Source of the DNA: G965212005 sp965212005
GTDB lineage: Bacteria; Pseudomonadota; Gammaproteobacteria; Porifericomitales; Porifericomitaceae
NCBI GenBank assembly: GCA_965212005.1
Contig: OZ243038.1
Location: 1,798,001-1,862,000 of the forward strand
Direction: 5' to 3'
DNA length: 64,000 nucleotides
This document shows, piece by piece, positions 36,742-46,296 of this stretch; positions within the stretch are counted from its first letter, which is position 1; each line of letters begins with the position of its first letter. The notes under the pieces are model-generated. The model was not told the DNA's origin and searched no databases. It worked only from the letters and a program-made list of their open reading frames with translations. Made by a program: the position numbers and the translations under genes.

Positions 36742-38718
36742 CTATCCCCACAGTAACCATTTTTCGGCCTGCTCCAATGCCAGGTAGTTACCTTGAATGA
36801 TCAAAGTGTCACCGGTCTGGAGCACCATATGTGGATCCGGGGCTTCATTCCGCACCGCGCCGCGCCGCACGGAATGTATTCGCACCCGGGCTTCCTCCCC
36901 TTTTTTCTGCTCCAGGAGCTCGCCGATCTGGCACCCAATGGCGTGGCTGTTGTCCGACAGCAGCACGGCGCGTAGTTGCTTGTCCACGGCTTGCTTGGCG
37001 GAAACTGTGTCCATGCTGCCGCGAAAGTAGCCTCGCAGCTCGGTGTACTGATCATACCGGGTCTTTTCCACCAGTTTTAACAGTTGCTCGCTGGGCATGC
37101 CTAGATGATCCAGCAGGTGAGTTGCCAGGGTCGTTCCTGCCTCCACGTGTTCGGGCACGATGTCGGTCGCGCCGGCCTTATCCAGCCGGTCAAAGTAACT
37201 ATCGTCACTGATACGCACGATGATCGGCAGGGTAGGGCGGACCTTGCGCAACTGCTGCACAATTTTCTCACTGGCTGCGGGCTTGTCGAACGTGACTACC
37301 AGGGCGATGGCGTTCAATACCCCAGCTGCTTTCAGCAATTCCAGCGAGGTACAGTCGCCGTAGAAGGTGTTTTCTCCTGCCGTCCGGCAGGCTCGTACCA
37401 GCACCGGGTCGATTTCCAGCGCCGTGTAAGGTTTCCCTGCCTGCTGCAAGAACGAGGCCAGGCTTTGTCCTACGTGCCCGAAGCCGCACAGGATAACGTG
37501 GCCCTTGGGGTCAGGGGGCCGACCAGGATCAGCCGATAGTGTACTCTGTTCGCTTCTCGGAAAGAAAAAGCGGACGATTTTTTCATTGTGGCGGATCAAT
37601 AGCGGAGAGATAAGCATGCTGAGAATAATGGCGCACAGGACCGGCTGACTGTCGTACGGCGTGATCAGCCCGGAACTCAGGGCCAGGATGAGCACCGCGA
37701 AGCCGAATTCGCTGCCTTGACCCAGGATCAGGCCGGTGCGCAGCGATACGGCAGGCGTATGACCCGTCCATCGGGTCAGCAGCATGACAACCATGCCCTT
37801 GCCCAGGATCAAGCCCGGTACCAGCAAGCAGATCGACCACTTGTAGTCAGAAAGCACGGCAAGGTTCAGGTACATCCCCACTTGGATGAAGAACAGGCCC
37901 ATTAACAAATCTCGGAAAGGCCGCAGGTCGCTTTCGATTTGTCGGCGGTATTCCGTTTCCCCCAGCATAACTCCCGCCAAAAATGCGCCCAGTTCCAGGG
38001 ACAGGCCCATGGCATGGCTGCTCCAGGCTGCCAGCAGTGCAGCGAACAGGGTAGTCAGCGTCAGCAGTTCCGCCGATTGCGTTTTGGAGACAAGGTGAAA
38101 TAAGGGGCGCAACAGGAAATGACCGCAGAAAAACACCAGCAGAATCGCCAGCACGCCCTTGCTTAGTACAATCAGCAGCGGTACCAGCAATGACTGATCC
38201 TGGTTTTGCGCCAGGATCGGGATGATAGCCAGCAACGGCACGGCGGCCAGGTCCTGAAACAGTAAAATCGAGATCACCAGGCGTCCGTGCTGTTTGCGGC
38301 TCTCCTGCTGCTCGCTCAATTGGCGGACCCCGATCGCCGTCGAGGAGAAGGCCATGGCGCTGCCGACGACCAGGGCTGTTTGCCAGCCCAGTCCGGTCAT
38401 GTATACGATGATGGTGCCGGAGAGGGTCGAGATCAGTACTTGAGATCCGCCCAGCTTGAGTGCCGGCCCGCGCATGGCAAACAATTGAGGGAGGGAGAAT
38501 TCCAAGCCAAGCATGAACAGCAGAAACACCAGTCCGATCTCTGCCAGAAAGGGCAGGGCTCCCTCCCCGGTGAGTATGCCTAAAGCGTGTGGCCCCAGTA
38601 CGATTCCAATAAACAGGTAGGCCAGCAAGGGCGGCAGGCCAAGCCAGCGGATACCTGAGATCGTCAGCACGGACGTGCCAAGCAGCAGTACCAATATAGG
38701 CAGAAAATCTAATGTCAA
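36742..38718 (-). CDS. Kef/CPA2-type monovalent cation:proton antiporter with RCK domains
   Basis: A 658-residue protein. Residues 1-390 form the CPA2 membrane domain, with GIVLGPHALG, FLLFMLGLEF and LGAFLAGVMLGETEYRRQIESDL. A TrkA-N/RCK domain (about 405-520; HVILCGFGHVGQSLASFL, ALEIDP) binds NAD(H) or similar, and a TrkA-C domain ends the protein (about 575-658). It would export K+ or Na+ under nucleotide control. It is closer to the RosB/KefB-like group than to glutathione-gated KefC, as no KefF-type partner adjoins. Divergent from the small membrane protein at 39000. Confidence 0.9.
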   Translation of the reverse strand: MTLDFLPILVLLLGTSVLTISGIRWLGLPPLLAYLFIGIVLGPHALGILTGEGALPFLAEIGLVFLLFMLGLEFSLPQLFAMRGPALKLGGSQVLISTLSGTIIVYMTGLGWQTALVVGSAMAFSSTAIGVRQLSEQQESRKQHGRLVISILLFQDLAAVPLLAIIPILAQNQDQSLLVPLLIVLSKGVLAILLVFFCGHFLLRPLFHLVSKTQSAELLTLTTLFAALLAAWSSHAMGLSLELGAFLAGVMLGETEYRRQIESDLRPFRDLLMGLFFIQVGMYLNLAVLSDYKWSICLLVPGLILGKGMVVMLLTRWTGHTPAVSLRTGLILGQGSEFGFAVLILALSSGLITPYDSQPVLCAIILSMLISPLLIRHNEKIVRFFFPRSEQSTLSADPGRPPDPKGHVILCGFGHVGQSLASFLQQAGKPYTALEIDPVLVRACRTAGENTFYGDCTSLELLKAAGVLNAIALVVTFDKPAASEKIVQQLRKVRPTLPIIVRISDDSYFDRLDKAGATDIVPEHVEAGTTLATHLLDHLGMPSEQLLKLVEKTRYDQYTELRGYFRGSMDTVSAKQAVDKQLRAVLLSDNSHAIGCQIGELLEQKKGEEARVRIHSVRRGAVRNEAPDPHMVLQTGDTLIIQGNYLALEQAEKWLLWG

Positions 38719-38999
38719 TGTCCCAATTTCCCGAATTCCGCACCCCCGGCAAGGTGCGTGTGGCGTCCTCTAATGTATAAAGTATACTAATCGCTCGCTG
38801 AGTTTGATGAGAAGTTTTCGCAAAGTTCGCTGGTCCGTGTGCCGCCGTTGGCCTCTCTCCACCTTTATCTTTACCGTAAAAGCGCCAGGGAGACGCTGTT
38901 TGCGCGGCATGCATGAGGGGCCGGCGCGGCCTGGTCGCACACGGCAGGGCTTGGTTTGCTTAAAGCCGCGTGTGCTGGTAGAGGGATTTTGGTTTTAAC

Positions 39000-39206
39000 A
39001 TGACGATGGGCGGACCCGACCTGTTAGAAATGCTCCTGCTGGGCGGTCTGGCGTTGGTGCTGGTCTTTTGGTTTGGGCCCGGGATAAAGCAGGCGGTAGA
39101 GGAAAGCCGCCGGGCGGAGAATCCAGACTGGAGAGGCGCTCTGATCCCGTTGGGGTTGGTGGTGCTGTTTGTTATTTTACTGATCTATCTGGCTGCCTCG
39201 CTGTAA
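39000..39206 (+). CDS. small two-helix membrane protein
   Basis: A 68-residue protein of unknown function. Two hydrophobic helices (LLEMLLLGGLALVLVFWFGPG and GALIPLGLVVLFVILLIYLAA) are linked by a charged loop (KQAVEESRRAENPDW). This regular helix-loop-helix pattern and the stop just before secG's 3' end make it a likely real gene. ATG at 39000; a second ATG at 39006 is possible. A purine-rich GAGGG lies upstream. Confidence 0.55.
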   Translation: MTMGGPDLLEMLLLGGLALVLVFWFGPGIKQAVEESRRAENPDWRGALIPLGLVVLFVILLIYLAASL

Positions 39207-39240
39207 TGCCCTGGTCCCCGTCGGCAGGTGCAGGGACAGG

Positions 39241-39831
39241 TTATGGGTTCTGTTCCGGGGCGGTTATCGGGATGATGATCGTTTCCTCCGGGTCCAGCGC
39301 GGGGGGAGTCTCCTCGGTGGCCGCGGCTTCGGCGTCCGGTGCGGATTCTTCCGTGGTGCTAACGGAAAGGGAATCGGTTGGTTTTGCTTCCCCGGCGGCT
39401 TCGTCCGCCGACAGTATGGGCACCGAGATCGTGCTGCCCTGATCCTCCGCAGGGAGCACGGGAACGGTGATGGAGCTTCCTTCCGGCGCTGTATTGGCGG
39501 CAGAGGTTGCCTCGTCGCTGCCTGCTTGCGCGGCGGCCGACGGCTCTGTCCCATGCAACTCGGCTTGAGTCAGCAGGCTTTCCCGCTGTACCTGCGTTTT
39601 GGCAACGTAGGCCAGCAGCATGCTGTTGGCGAGGAAAATGGCGGCCAATATCCCGGTGCTGCGCGTCAGAAAATTGCCCCTTCCACGGGTGCCCAGTTTA
39701 GTCCCCGCCGCGCCGCCACCGAACGAGGCGCCGGCGTCGGCGCCCTTGCCGTGCTGTAGCAGCACCAGGGAAATCAGCGCGGCTGCCACCACCCCTTGCA
39801 GGATGACTAACAAACTTTGCAGTATCAACAT
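39241..39831 (-). CDS. secG: preprotein translocase subunit SecG with acidic C-terminal extension
   Basis: Inner-membrane component of SecYEG. Residues 1-75 are typical: helix 1 (SLLVILQGVVAAALISLVLLQ), the HGKGADAGASFGGGAAG loop and helix 2 (TGILAAIFLANSMLLAYVA). The remaining 120 residues are a low-complexity tail rich in Ala, Glu, Thr and Pro, with two similar SSITVPVLPAEDQ / STISVPILSADE units and a third near the end. At 196 residues it is almost twice the usual 110. It is the last gene of the minus-strand trpS-tpiA series, 15 bp after tpiA. Confidence 0.9.
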   Translation of the reverse strand: MLILQSLLVILQGVVAAALISLVLLQHGKGADAGASFGGGAAGTKLGTRGRGNFLTRSTGILAAIFLANSMLLAYVAKTQVQRESLLTQAELHGTEPSAAAQAGSDEATSAANTAPEGSSITVPVLPAEDQGSTISVPILSADEAAGEAKPTDSLSVSTTEESAPDAEAAATEETPPALDPEETIIIPITAPEQNP

Positions 39832-39846
39832 GATATTTTTTACTCC

Positions 39847-40605
39847 TTAAGCGGCTGCCTTACAGATGGCGAGGAAAGAATCGGCGTGCAGGGAGGCTCC
39901 GCCGATCAGCCCTCCGTCTATGTCCTCCATCGCCAATAATGCTCCTGCGTTCTGCTCACGGACGCTGCCGCCGTACAGAATCCTTACCTGCTCAGCCCGC
40001 GCCGCGTTCCATTGGGCCAGCCGGCACCGGATGAATGCATGCACTTCCTGGGCTTGGCCGGGTGCCGCGCTGCGTCCTGTGCCGATGGCCCAGATTGGCT
40101 CATAGGCGATTACGGTTTGTTCCGGCAGCTCCTTTCCATAACGTCCGATCGCCGTTTGCAGTTGCCGATCAATGACGGTTTCCGTGACACCGGCATCGCG
40201 TTCCTCCAGGCGCTCTCCTACACAGAGAATCGGCGTCAGGTCGGCCTCCAGTGCGGCGACAAATTTTTCCGCGACCACCTGGTCATTTTCTCCGTACAAC
40301 TCCCGCCGCTCGGAGTGACCTACGATCACGAACCGGCAATTATAATCCTGCAGCATGTGTGCTGAAACCTCTCCGGTATAAGCGCCGTCGGCATGCTGTG
40401 AGAGATTTTGTGCCCCCAGCGCGATGTTACTGCCCGCTAATGCCTCGGCCAGCCCGGCCAGGTAGACAAAGGGGGGGCAGAGGGCGGTCTGCACCGCGTT
40501 GGAGGTGCCAATTCCCTTGCGCAACGCGTGCGTCAGTGCCTCCAGCCTGGCCCAGGAGCCATTCATTTTCCAGTTGGCGACGATCAAGGGAGGACGCTTT
40601 GGCAT
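39847..40605 (-). CDS. tpiA: triosephosphate isomerase
   Basis: Cytosolic glycolytic enzyme interconverting dihydroxyacetone phosphate and glyceraldehyde 3-phosphate. All hallmarks are present: NWKMNGS with the catalytic Lys, VIVGHSERRELYGE with the catalytic His, AYEPIWAIGTG with the catalytic Glu, and ILYGGSV plus GGLIGGASL for phosphate binding. At 252 residues it is full length. The tpiA-secG order is standard for this class. Confidence 0.97.
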   Translation of the reverse strand: MPKRPPLIVANWKMNGSWARLEALTHALRKGIGTSNAVQTALCPPFVYLAGLAEALAGSNIALGAQNLSQHADGAYTGEVSAHMLQDYNCRFVIVGHSERRELYGENDQVVAEKFVAALEADLTPILCVGERLEERDAGVTETVIDRQLQTAIGRYGKELPEQTVIAYEPIWAIGTGRSAAPGQAQEVHAFIRCRLAQWNAARAEQVRILYGGSVREQNAGALLAMEDIDGGLIGGASLHADSFLAICKAAA

Positions 40606-40748
40606 ATCGGCTCAGTCCGTCGGGCGGCACCCGGTGCCGGTCGGCGAGCTCCGGTCGCGGCATGATCCAAACACGGATGCCGGCGGGGCAGGCTGGAAGG
40701 CGGGTGGGTATGAATCCGATGGTTGGCGGATGGTGAACGGTCCTTGAT

Positions 40749-41534
40749 TCAGCGCCGTGCGTGGGAGGAGGTGGCACCGGCCAGGCGTAACAGTTGCGCC
40801 CGCTCGGCGTGCTGGATCCGGCGCCAACTGCCGGTCCGGCTCTGTTCGGGCAGGCGGCAGTTGCCGAATCGGATCCGCATCAGGCGATTAACGCGCAGTC
40901 CCTGTGATTCCCACAAGCGCCGCACCTCGCGTTTGCGACCTTCTTTCAGGACGACGCGGAACCATTGATTTTTACCGCTGTCGCCGAATGCCTGCAGGCG
41001 CAGAAAACGTGCCGGGCCATCTTCCAATGGCACGCTCCGCAGCAGGCGTTCAAGCTTGCCCGGTGTCACCCGCCCATATACGCGCACCGCGTATTCCCGC
41101 TCCAGGCCGCAGCGGGGATGCGTCAGGCGGTGGGCCAGGTCGCCGTCGTTGGTAAACAGCAGCAGGCCGGAAGAATTCAGGTCCAAACGGCCGACGTTGA
41201 TCCAGCGGCCTTCGATCCGGGGCAGGTGTCTGAAGACGGTGGGACGCCCCTGTTCGTCCCGGCGCGTGCAGATTTCTCCGACCGGCTTGTGATAGGCCAG
41301 CACTTCGGTGGCAGTGCGGGCCGTGCGCGCCGGGTGGTGCGGTGGCAGCGGGCGCCCGTCTATTTGCAGATGGTCCCGCTGACCGATCCGGTCCCCGGGC
41401 CGCGCGGTCTCGCGGTTTACCTGGATGCGTCCTTCCCGCAGCCAACGCTCGGCCTGTCGGCGGGAGCACAGGCCGGCACCGGCGAGCACTTTTTGCACGG
41501 TTTCCCGTCGTTCGATTCTCCCGGTTGCGCCCAC
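40749..41534 (-). CDS. rluB: 23S rRNA pseudouridine synthase RluB-like
   Basis: An S4 domain at residues 10-60 (ETVQKVLAGAGLCSRRQAE, REGRIQVNRE) is followed by an RsuA/RluB-type catalytic domain with HKPVGEICTRRDEQGRPTVF and the catalytic Asp in VGRLDLNSSGLLLFTNDGD. Family members make pseudouridine 2605 in 23S rRNA. Start is a GTG at 41534, 20 bp after scpB. The scpA-scpB-rluB arrangement is the usual one. Confidence 0.9.
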   Translation of the reverse strand: MGATGRIERRETVQKVLAGAGLCSRRQAERWLREGRIQVNRETARPGDRIGQRDHLQIDGRPLPPHHPARTARTATEVLAYHKPVGEICTRRDEQGRPTVFRHLPRIEGRWINVGRLDLNSSGLLLFTNDGDLAHRLTHPRCGLEREYAVRVYGRVTPGKLERLLRSVPLEDGPARFLRLQAFGDSGKNQWFRVVLKEGRKREVRRLWESQGLRVNRLMRIRFGNCRLPEQSRTGSWRRIQHAERAQLLRLAGATSSHARR

Positions 41535-41554
41535 TTCCTCTCGCCCGCGGTACT

Positions 41555-42316
41555 TCAGCTCGAAATCACGGTCGGCGTTTCTCGCTCCCCGGCGTGCGTG
41601 TCAGGGGTTTCCTGTTTTGCCTCAAGCCTTTCCGGTGCCGCCGTTGCCGGATCGGTGCCCGGGTCAGGGTATGTAAGTTCCCGGGACTGGCGGTCGGTTT
41701 CTGTTCCAGGGGAAGCCGAGGCCGCGAGTGGCGGGTTCTCGAACAAGTCCGGCAGCTCATTACTGCGCAAGTCCGGCAGGCTCGGCAGCTCGCCCAGTTT
41801 TTTCAAATTGAAGTAGTCGAGGAACTGGCGGGTAGTAGCCAATAATTCCGGGCGTCCCGGTACTTCCCGGTGTCCCACCGAACGGATCCACTCCCGCTCG
41901 GTCAAGGCGCGGATAATATTGGTGTTGACGGAGATGCCGCGGATCGACTCGATCTCTCCCCGGGTGACGGGTTGCCGGTAAGCGATGATGGCCAGGGTTT
42001 CCAGCAAGGCCCGGGAATAGCGCGGCGGGCGCTGGTCCCAGATCCGGTTGACCCAGCGCGCGTAACGGGAGCGCACTTGAAAGCGAAAGCCGCTGGCGAC
42101 TTCCTTGAGTTCGATCCCCCTGGCCGCGTATTCCTGCTGCAGCTGCTGTAACGCGGCGCGCAGTTGCTCCGGGCTGGGGGGAGTTTCCTCTTCCGTCGTG
42201 AACAGCTTGCCAAGGCGGCCCAGGCTCAGCGGTTCGGTTGCCGCCAGCAGGGCTGCTTCGACGATGTTCTTGAGTTCGGAGCCGGGATCAGAGGGCTTTG
42301 ACGTAGATGGGTCCAT
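41555..42316 (-). CDS. scpB: segregation and condensation protein B
   Basis: Winged-helix dimer that binds the ScpA kleisin in the SMC complex for chromosome condensation. The conserved core is at residues 15-175, including RYSRALLETLAIIAYRQPVTRGEIESIRG, NIIRALTEREWI and GRPELLATTRQFLDYFNL. A C-terminal tail of about 75 residues rich in Pro, Thr and Glu is not conserved. Its start overlaps the end of scpA by 29 bp. Confidence 0.93.
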   Translation of the reverse strand: MDPSTSKPSDPGSELKNIVEAALLAATEPLSLGRLGKLFTTEEETPPSPEQLRAALQQLQQEYAARGIELKEVASGFRFQVRSRYARWVNRIWDQRPPRYSRALLETLAIIAYRQPVTRGEIESIRGISVNTNIIRALTEREWIRSVGHREVPGRPELLATTRQFLDYFNLKKLGELPSLPDLRSNELPDLFENPPLAASASPGTETDRQSRELTYPDPGTDPATAAPERLEAKQETPDTHAGERETPTVISS

Positions 42317-43103
42317 AGTTCTCCGTTTGCACCAGATCGATCAGCGCTCCTCGCAGCAGTTCAAGCAGGGCCAACAGCGTGACAATCAGTCCGGCTCGTC
42401 CCTCCCGCGCCGGGAACAGCCGGCTGAATTCCATGCGGTGACCGGTGGCCAGGCAGGCCAGTACCTCGCTCATGCGTTCCCGCACCGACAAGGCTTCCAT
42501 CTGCACCTGGTGGCGGCTGAATAATCGGCTCCTTTCCAGCACTTCGGCAAAGGCGCACAGTAATTCCTCCATCTTGACCTGGGGCGGCGGGTGTCGTGAG
42601 CGCCGCTGTGGAAAAACGGCTACGGCCGGGTGCAATTCCCGCTCCAGCCGCTCCAGCCGATCCAAGTCTGCCGCCGCCTGGCGGTAACGCTCATATTCCA
42701 ACACGCGCCGGATGAGTTCGCTGCGCGGGTCTTCCTCGTCCTCGATATCTTGTGCCGGCCTGGGCAGCAACATGCGCGATTTGAGTTCGGCAAGCATGGC
42801 AGCCATCACCAGGTACTCTCCTGCCAGTTCCAGCTTCAGCTCTTTCATCAGCTCGATGTATTGGATGTACTGCTCGGTGATCCGGGCCACTGGAATATCC
42901 AGAATGTCGATGTTCTCACGCTTGATCAGGTATAGCAAAAGGTCCAGCGGTCCTTCAAAGTTCTCTAAGAAGACCCGCAGCGCTTCGGGCGGGATATACA
43001 GATTGGTTGGCGGGTCCGTGTACGGCTTGCCGTCGATCACGGCCAGCGGCACCGCGGCAGGTTCCGGGGCCGGGGTGGAACGCGGGAGTGCCGGCACGCT
43101 CAT
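42288..43103 (-). CDS. scpA: segregation and condensation protein A (kleisin)
   Basis: A 271-residue kleisin that bridges SMC heads. The N-terminal FEGPLDLLLYLIKRENIDILDIPVARITEQY is a strong family signature; the middle LAGEYLVMAAMLAELKSRMLLPRP and the C-terminal winged helix (FLALLELLRGALIDLVQ-like VTLLALLELLRGALIDLVQ) also match. It overlaps trpS (4 bp) and scpB, so translation of the series is coupled. Confidence 0.94.
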   Translation of the reverse strand: MSVPALPRSTPAPEPAAVPLAVIDGKPYTDPPTNLYIPPEALRVFLENFEGPLDLLLYLIKRENIDILDIPVARITEQYIQYIELMKELKLELAGEYLVMAAMLAELKSRMLLPRPAQDIEDEEDPRSELIRRVLEYERYRQAAADLDRLERLERELHPAVAVFPQRRSRHPPPQVKMEELLCAFAEVLERSRLFSRHQVQMEALSVRERMSEVLACLATGHRMEFSRLFPAREGRAGLIVTLLALLELLRGALIDLVQTENYGPIYVKAL

Positions 43104-44335
43104 TGCGGGCCTTCCGAATCCGGGCTTGCCCGGCGCGGTTTGCCGCTTAGCCCCATCACTTTGCGGGCTTCTTTCAGTGTGCCGCGTGCGATCTCACGGG
43201 CGGCCTCGTTGCCTTCGCGCAGAATCTCCTGAACTGCATCCGGCTCCTGTTCGTATTCACGGCCGCGTTCCCGAATCGGCTCCAACTCCGCCTGTATGCG
43301 CTCGATCAGCGATTTTTTGCAGTCCAAACAGCCGATAGAAGCCTGCCGGCAGCCTTCCTGTACCCATTGCTGGGTTTTATCATCGGAGTAAATCTGGTGC
43401 AGCGGCCACACGGGACAGCGCTCCGGGTTGCCCGGATCCCGGCGCCGGGCGCGGGCCGGGTCGGTGGGCATGGTGCGCAGCTTGTGGTCCACGCTGTCTG
43501 CCGGTTCGCGCAGGGTGATGGTGTTGTGGTAGGAACTGGACATTTTCTGTCCATCCAGCCCCGGGAATTTGGAGGCCTTGCTAAGCAGCGCCTCCGGCTC
43601 CGGGAAAATGGTCCGGTTGCTCCCTTCTAAATAGTCCCGTAGACGCTCCAGCTCGCCGACGGAAAGAGCGCGCTGCCCTTCCAGCAGCGCGCGTCCCTTG
43701 TGCAGGGCCGGGACGTCCCCGTGCTCTTGGAAGCGCTTGCGCAGCTGGTGGTAGAGCTCGCATTTTTTCTTGCCCAGCTTGACCGTCGCCGCTTCCGCTT
43801 TTTCCACGAATTCCGGTTCTCGCCCGTACAAATGATTGAAACGGCGTGCAACCTCACGGGCCAATTCCACGTGCGCGACTTGATCCTCTCCCACCGGTAC
43901 CTGGCTGGCCTTGTAGATGATGATGTCGGCGGTTTGCAGCAGCGGGTAGCCGAGGAACCCGTACGTGGCCAGGTCTCTGCCCTTGATCTTTTCCTGCTGG
44001 TCTTTGTAGGAGGGTACCCGCTCCAGCCAGCTGAGCGGGGTGATCATGGACAGCAGCAGGTGCAGTTCGGCGTGTTCCGGGATCCGGGATTGCATGAATA
44101 GCCGGGAGGCGCTCGGATTGATGCCGACTGCCAGCCAGTCGATTACCATGCTTTGCACGCTGGCCTGGATAATTTTCGGATCTTCGTATTCCGTGGTCAG
44201 TGCGTGCCAGTCCGCCACGAAGAACAGGCACTCGTAGCGTTGCTGTAACTGCAACCATTCGTGCATAACCCCATGATAATGACCCAAGTGCAAAGGCCCC
44301 GTGGGGCGCATGCCCGACACCACTCGCTGGCTCAT
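43100..44335 (-). CDS. trpS: tryptophanyl-tRNA synthetase
   Basis: Class I synthetase. The HIGH-type motif is in GMRPTGPLHLGHYHG and the KMSKS-type loop is KMSSSYHNTI. At 411 residues it is longer than E. coli TrpS (334) and fits the longer TrpS form common in marine gammaproteobacteria, with an additional charged C-terminal helix region. It is the first gene of the series running leftward to secG. Confidence 0.95.
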   Translation of the reverse strand: MSQRVVSGMRPTGPLHLGHYHGVMHEWLQLQQRYECLFFVADWHALTTEYEDPKIIQASVQSMVIDWLAVGINPSASRLFMQSRIPEHAELHLLLSMITPLSWLERVPSYKDQQEKIKGRDLATYGFLGYPLLQTADIIIYKASQVPVGEDQVAHVELAREVARRFNHLYGREPEFVEKAEAATVKLGKKKCELYHQLRKRFQEHGDVPALHKGRALLEGQRALSVGELERLRDYLEGSNRTIFPEPEALLSKASKFPGLDGQKMSSSYHNTITLREPADSVDHKLRTMPTDPARARRRDPGNPERCPVWPLHQIYSDDKTQQWVQEGCRQASIGCLDCKKSLIERIQAELEPIRERGREYEQEPDAVQEILREGNEAAREIARGTLKEARKVMGLSGKPRRASPDSEGPQ

Positions 44336-44836
44336 GCTCGTAGTCCGGGAATCGCGCTCTGGCGCGGCGCGTCCTGAGAAAATCCCCCGTACATGATTGC
44401 CTAGAATATCACGAGCGTTATTCCGATCGTGTCCGTGCCGATACTTTTAGCACAGCGGGACGGACCCGGCCCGAGTATGTAGCGAAGCATTTATTGATAG
44501 CTGATTGATGGTGCAATATTTTTGCCGGTCTGTCGGGGATGGGACAGACGGGGCATCGAAGCTGCATTCTACACCGGATGGTGCAGAGCACGCACCTGCT
44601 TTTGCCGGTGCGGCAGGCACAGACGGGTGTAAGGATGGGCTGGCGCGGTGCTTGTGCCGTGGCTCCGGCACAGAGCGCAAGATCGCCGGGCAAGCTTCCG
44701 GTGCCTGCTGCGGTCCGGGACCTCAGGATTAGGATTGCCAATATACAGGGAGAGCGCGATGGATGGCGGTCCGGATGGCAAGTGCCGCCCGCCGGCTGTG
44801 GCCCGGCACCGATCGTGGATCTGCTATGATCCGGGC
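44336..44836. other. divergent intergenic region trpS / yciB
   Basis: About 500 bp. It must contain promoters for both directions, but I find no convincing -35/-10 pair. Several overlapping short frames on both strands have no family similarity. No tRNA or SRP-RNA motif was found. Confidence 0.45.
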
Positions 44837-45436
44837 GTGAAAGCGTTACTTGATTTTTTCCCGGTGCTGGTCTTTTTCGCGGCCTATTACCTGGCTGATA
44901 ATCGTGAGCAGGCCATGTTTGTTGCGACCGGCGCAACCATGGTCGCCTGCCTGGTGCAGGTGCTGGTTCTCCGCGTATTCTACGGACATGTCAGTAAAAT
45001 GCACATGGTGGTGCTGATACTGGTGATCGTGCTGGGCGGCGCCAGCCTGCTGCTGCAGGACAAGGAGCTGTACAAATGGAAGCCGACCGTGATCAATTGG
45101 CTGTTTGCCCTGGTTTTTCTGGGCAGCCAGTACGTGCGCAAGCGGAATTGCGTGCAATACATGTTGGGCCACGTCTTGCAGTTGCCGGATGCGGTTTGGA
45201 TGCGTTTGAACCTGGGCTGGGTTGGTTTTTTTTTCGTATCGGGCCTGGCCAACTTGTACGTGTTCACTCATTTCAGTGAGCCGTTTTGGGTGAATTTCAA
45301 GCTCTTTGGACTGATGGGGATGGCTTTGGTGTTCATGGGTTTGCAGACGGCTTACCTGGTGCGGTTGGGCGCGAAACATCCCGGCGTATTCAGAACTCCT
45401 GCCGTAGCGGAAGATCCTGCTGAACGTGCGGAGTGA
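44837..45436 (+). CDS. yciB: inner membrane septation protein YciB/IspZ
   Basis: A 199-residue polytopic membrane protein. It begins KALLDFFPVLVFFAAYYL, exactly the family N-terminus, and carries KWKPTVINWLFALVFL and the conserved NLYVFTHFSEPFWVNFKLFG. It is linked to envelope biogenesis and septation. The start is GTG at 44837; upstream in-frame sequence to 44648 is unlike the family. It begins a yciB-yciI-bolA operon. Confidence 0.93.
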   Translation: MKALLDFFPVLVFFAAYYLADNREQAMFVATGATMVACLVQVLVLRVFYGHVSKMHMVVLILVIVLGGASLLLQDKELYKWKPTVINWLFALVFLGSQYVRKRNCVQYMLGHVLQLPDAVWMRLNLGWVGFFFVSGLANLYVFTHFSEPFWVNFKLFGLMGMALVFMGLQTAYLVRLGAKHPGVFRTPAVAEDPAERAE

Positions 45437-45440
45437 GAAC

Positions 45441-45746
45441 ATGTGGTACCTGATCAGAGGAGAGGATAAGGAAGACAGCCTGGAGTTGCGCCGGGAGACA
45501 CAGGAGGTTCACCTGGCCCGGTTGCGGGAATTGCAACAGCAGGGGCGCCTGCTGTTGGCTGGTCTTTGCCCTCGCATCGAAAGCGCAGATCCAGGTGCCG
45601 CGGGCTACAGAGGCAGCTTGATTATTGCTGATTTTGGCTCCCTGGATGAGGCACAGGACTGGGTCCGGATCGACCCCTGCTTCAGTGCCGGAGTCTGCGC
45701 ACAGGTGATTGTGCAGCCTTTTACCCAGATATCGCCCTATGAATGA
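45441..45746 (+). CDS. yciI: YciI family protein
   Basis: A 101-residue ferredoxin-like-fold protein. It matches YciI by RETQEVHLARLRELQQQGRLLLAGLCP, GSLIIADFGSLDEAQDWVRIDPC and a final QVIVQPF. The His/Asp dyad typical of YciI (H in EVHL, D in IDPC) is present. Biochemical role is unknown; it is a standard neighbour of yciB. It ends overlapping bolA by 8 bp. Confidence 0.9.
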   Translation: MWYLIRGEDKEDSLELRRETQEVHLARLRELQQQGRLLLAGLCPRIESADPGAAGYRGSLIIADFGSLDEAQDWVRIDPCFSAGVCAQVIVQPFTQISPYE

Positions 45747-46038
45747 CGATCAGCGCCGCCGACTGCACGAGGAGGTGCGAACTCGCCTGCAGCGGGCGCT
45801 CAATCCGGTTTCGCTGGAACTGATCGATGAATCTCATCTGCACCAGGGACACGGGGCTACCGGCGCGCACCTGAGACTGATCCTTGTCTCATCCCGCTTC
45901 GTTAACGAAGCCCTGATGAACCGGCACCGGCTGGTGTTCAAGGCCCTGGCAGGATTGTTGCCCGACACCATCCATGCGCTGAGCATGCAACTGTACAGCC
46001 CGGAGGAGGAAGGGGCGACGCCGGGCACTGCCCGCTAG
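45739..46038 (+). CDS. bolA: BolA family protein
   Basis: A 99-residue class II KH-like-fold protein of the BolA/IbaG family, partners of monothiol glutaredoxins in iron-sulfur trafficking. Conserved features are LIDESHLHQGHG, HLRLILVSSRFVNEALMNRHRLVFKALAGLLPDTIHALSMQLYSP. The FVNxxxxxRHRxVxxxL signature with its metal-binding His is intact. ATG 45739 lies inside the end of yciI, so translation is probably coupled. Confidence 0.93.
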   Translation: MNDDQRRRLHEEVRTRLQRALNPVSLELIDESHLHQGHGATGAHLRLILVSSRFVNEALMNRHRLVFKALAGLLPDTIHALSMQLYSPEEEGATPGTAR

Positions 46039-46296
46039 AGGAAAACGGGAGAGCGGTCGGTTTTCTGCCGCGATGCGCCTGGTTAACGGGTGGTCGAACC
46101 CTGCAGGCGGGCGGTCGGGGTGACAGAGCCGGTGCAGGCAACGGCGCTCCGTCTCAGCGCTGTGCCTGATGCGCCCGTCAGCGTCTCCCTGGGTTGTTCG
46201 GTTCTTTTGTAGCGCTGCCACCGGTGCGCTGGCAGGCACGGCAGGCACGGCAGGAAAAAGGGGGAGGAGCGCACCGCACTCCTCCCTGATCGCACC

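Noticed and set aside
44418..44936. 172-codon minus-strand frame between trpS and yciB
   Set aside because: Arg/Pro/Ser-rich composition without family similarity, and it overlaps the yciB coding start on the other strand.
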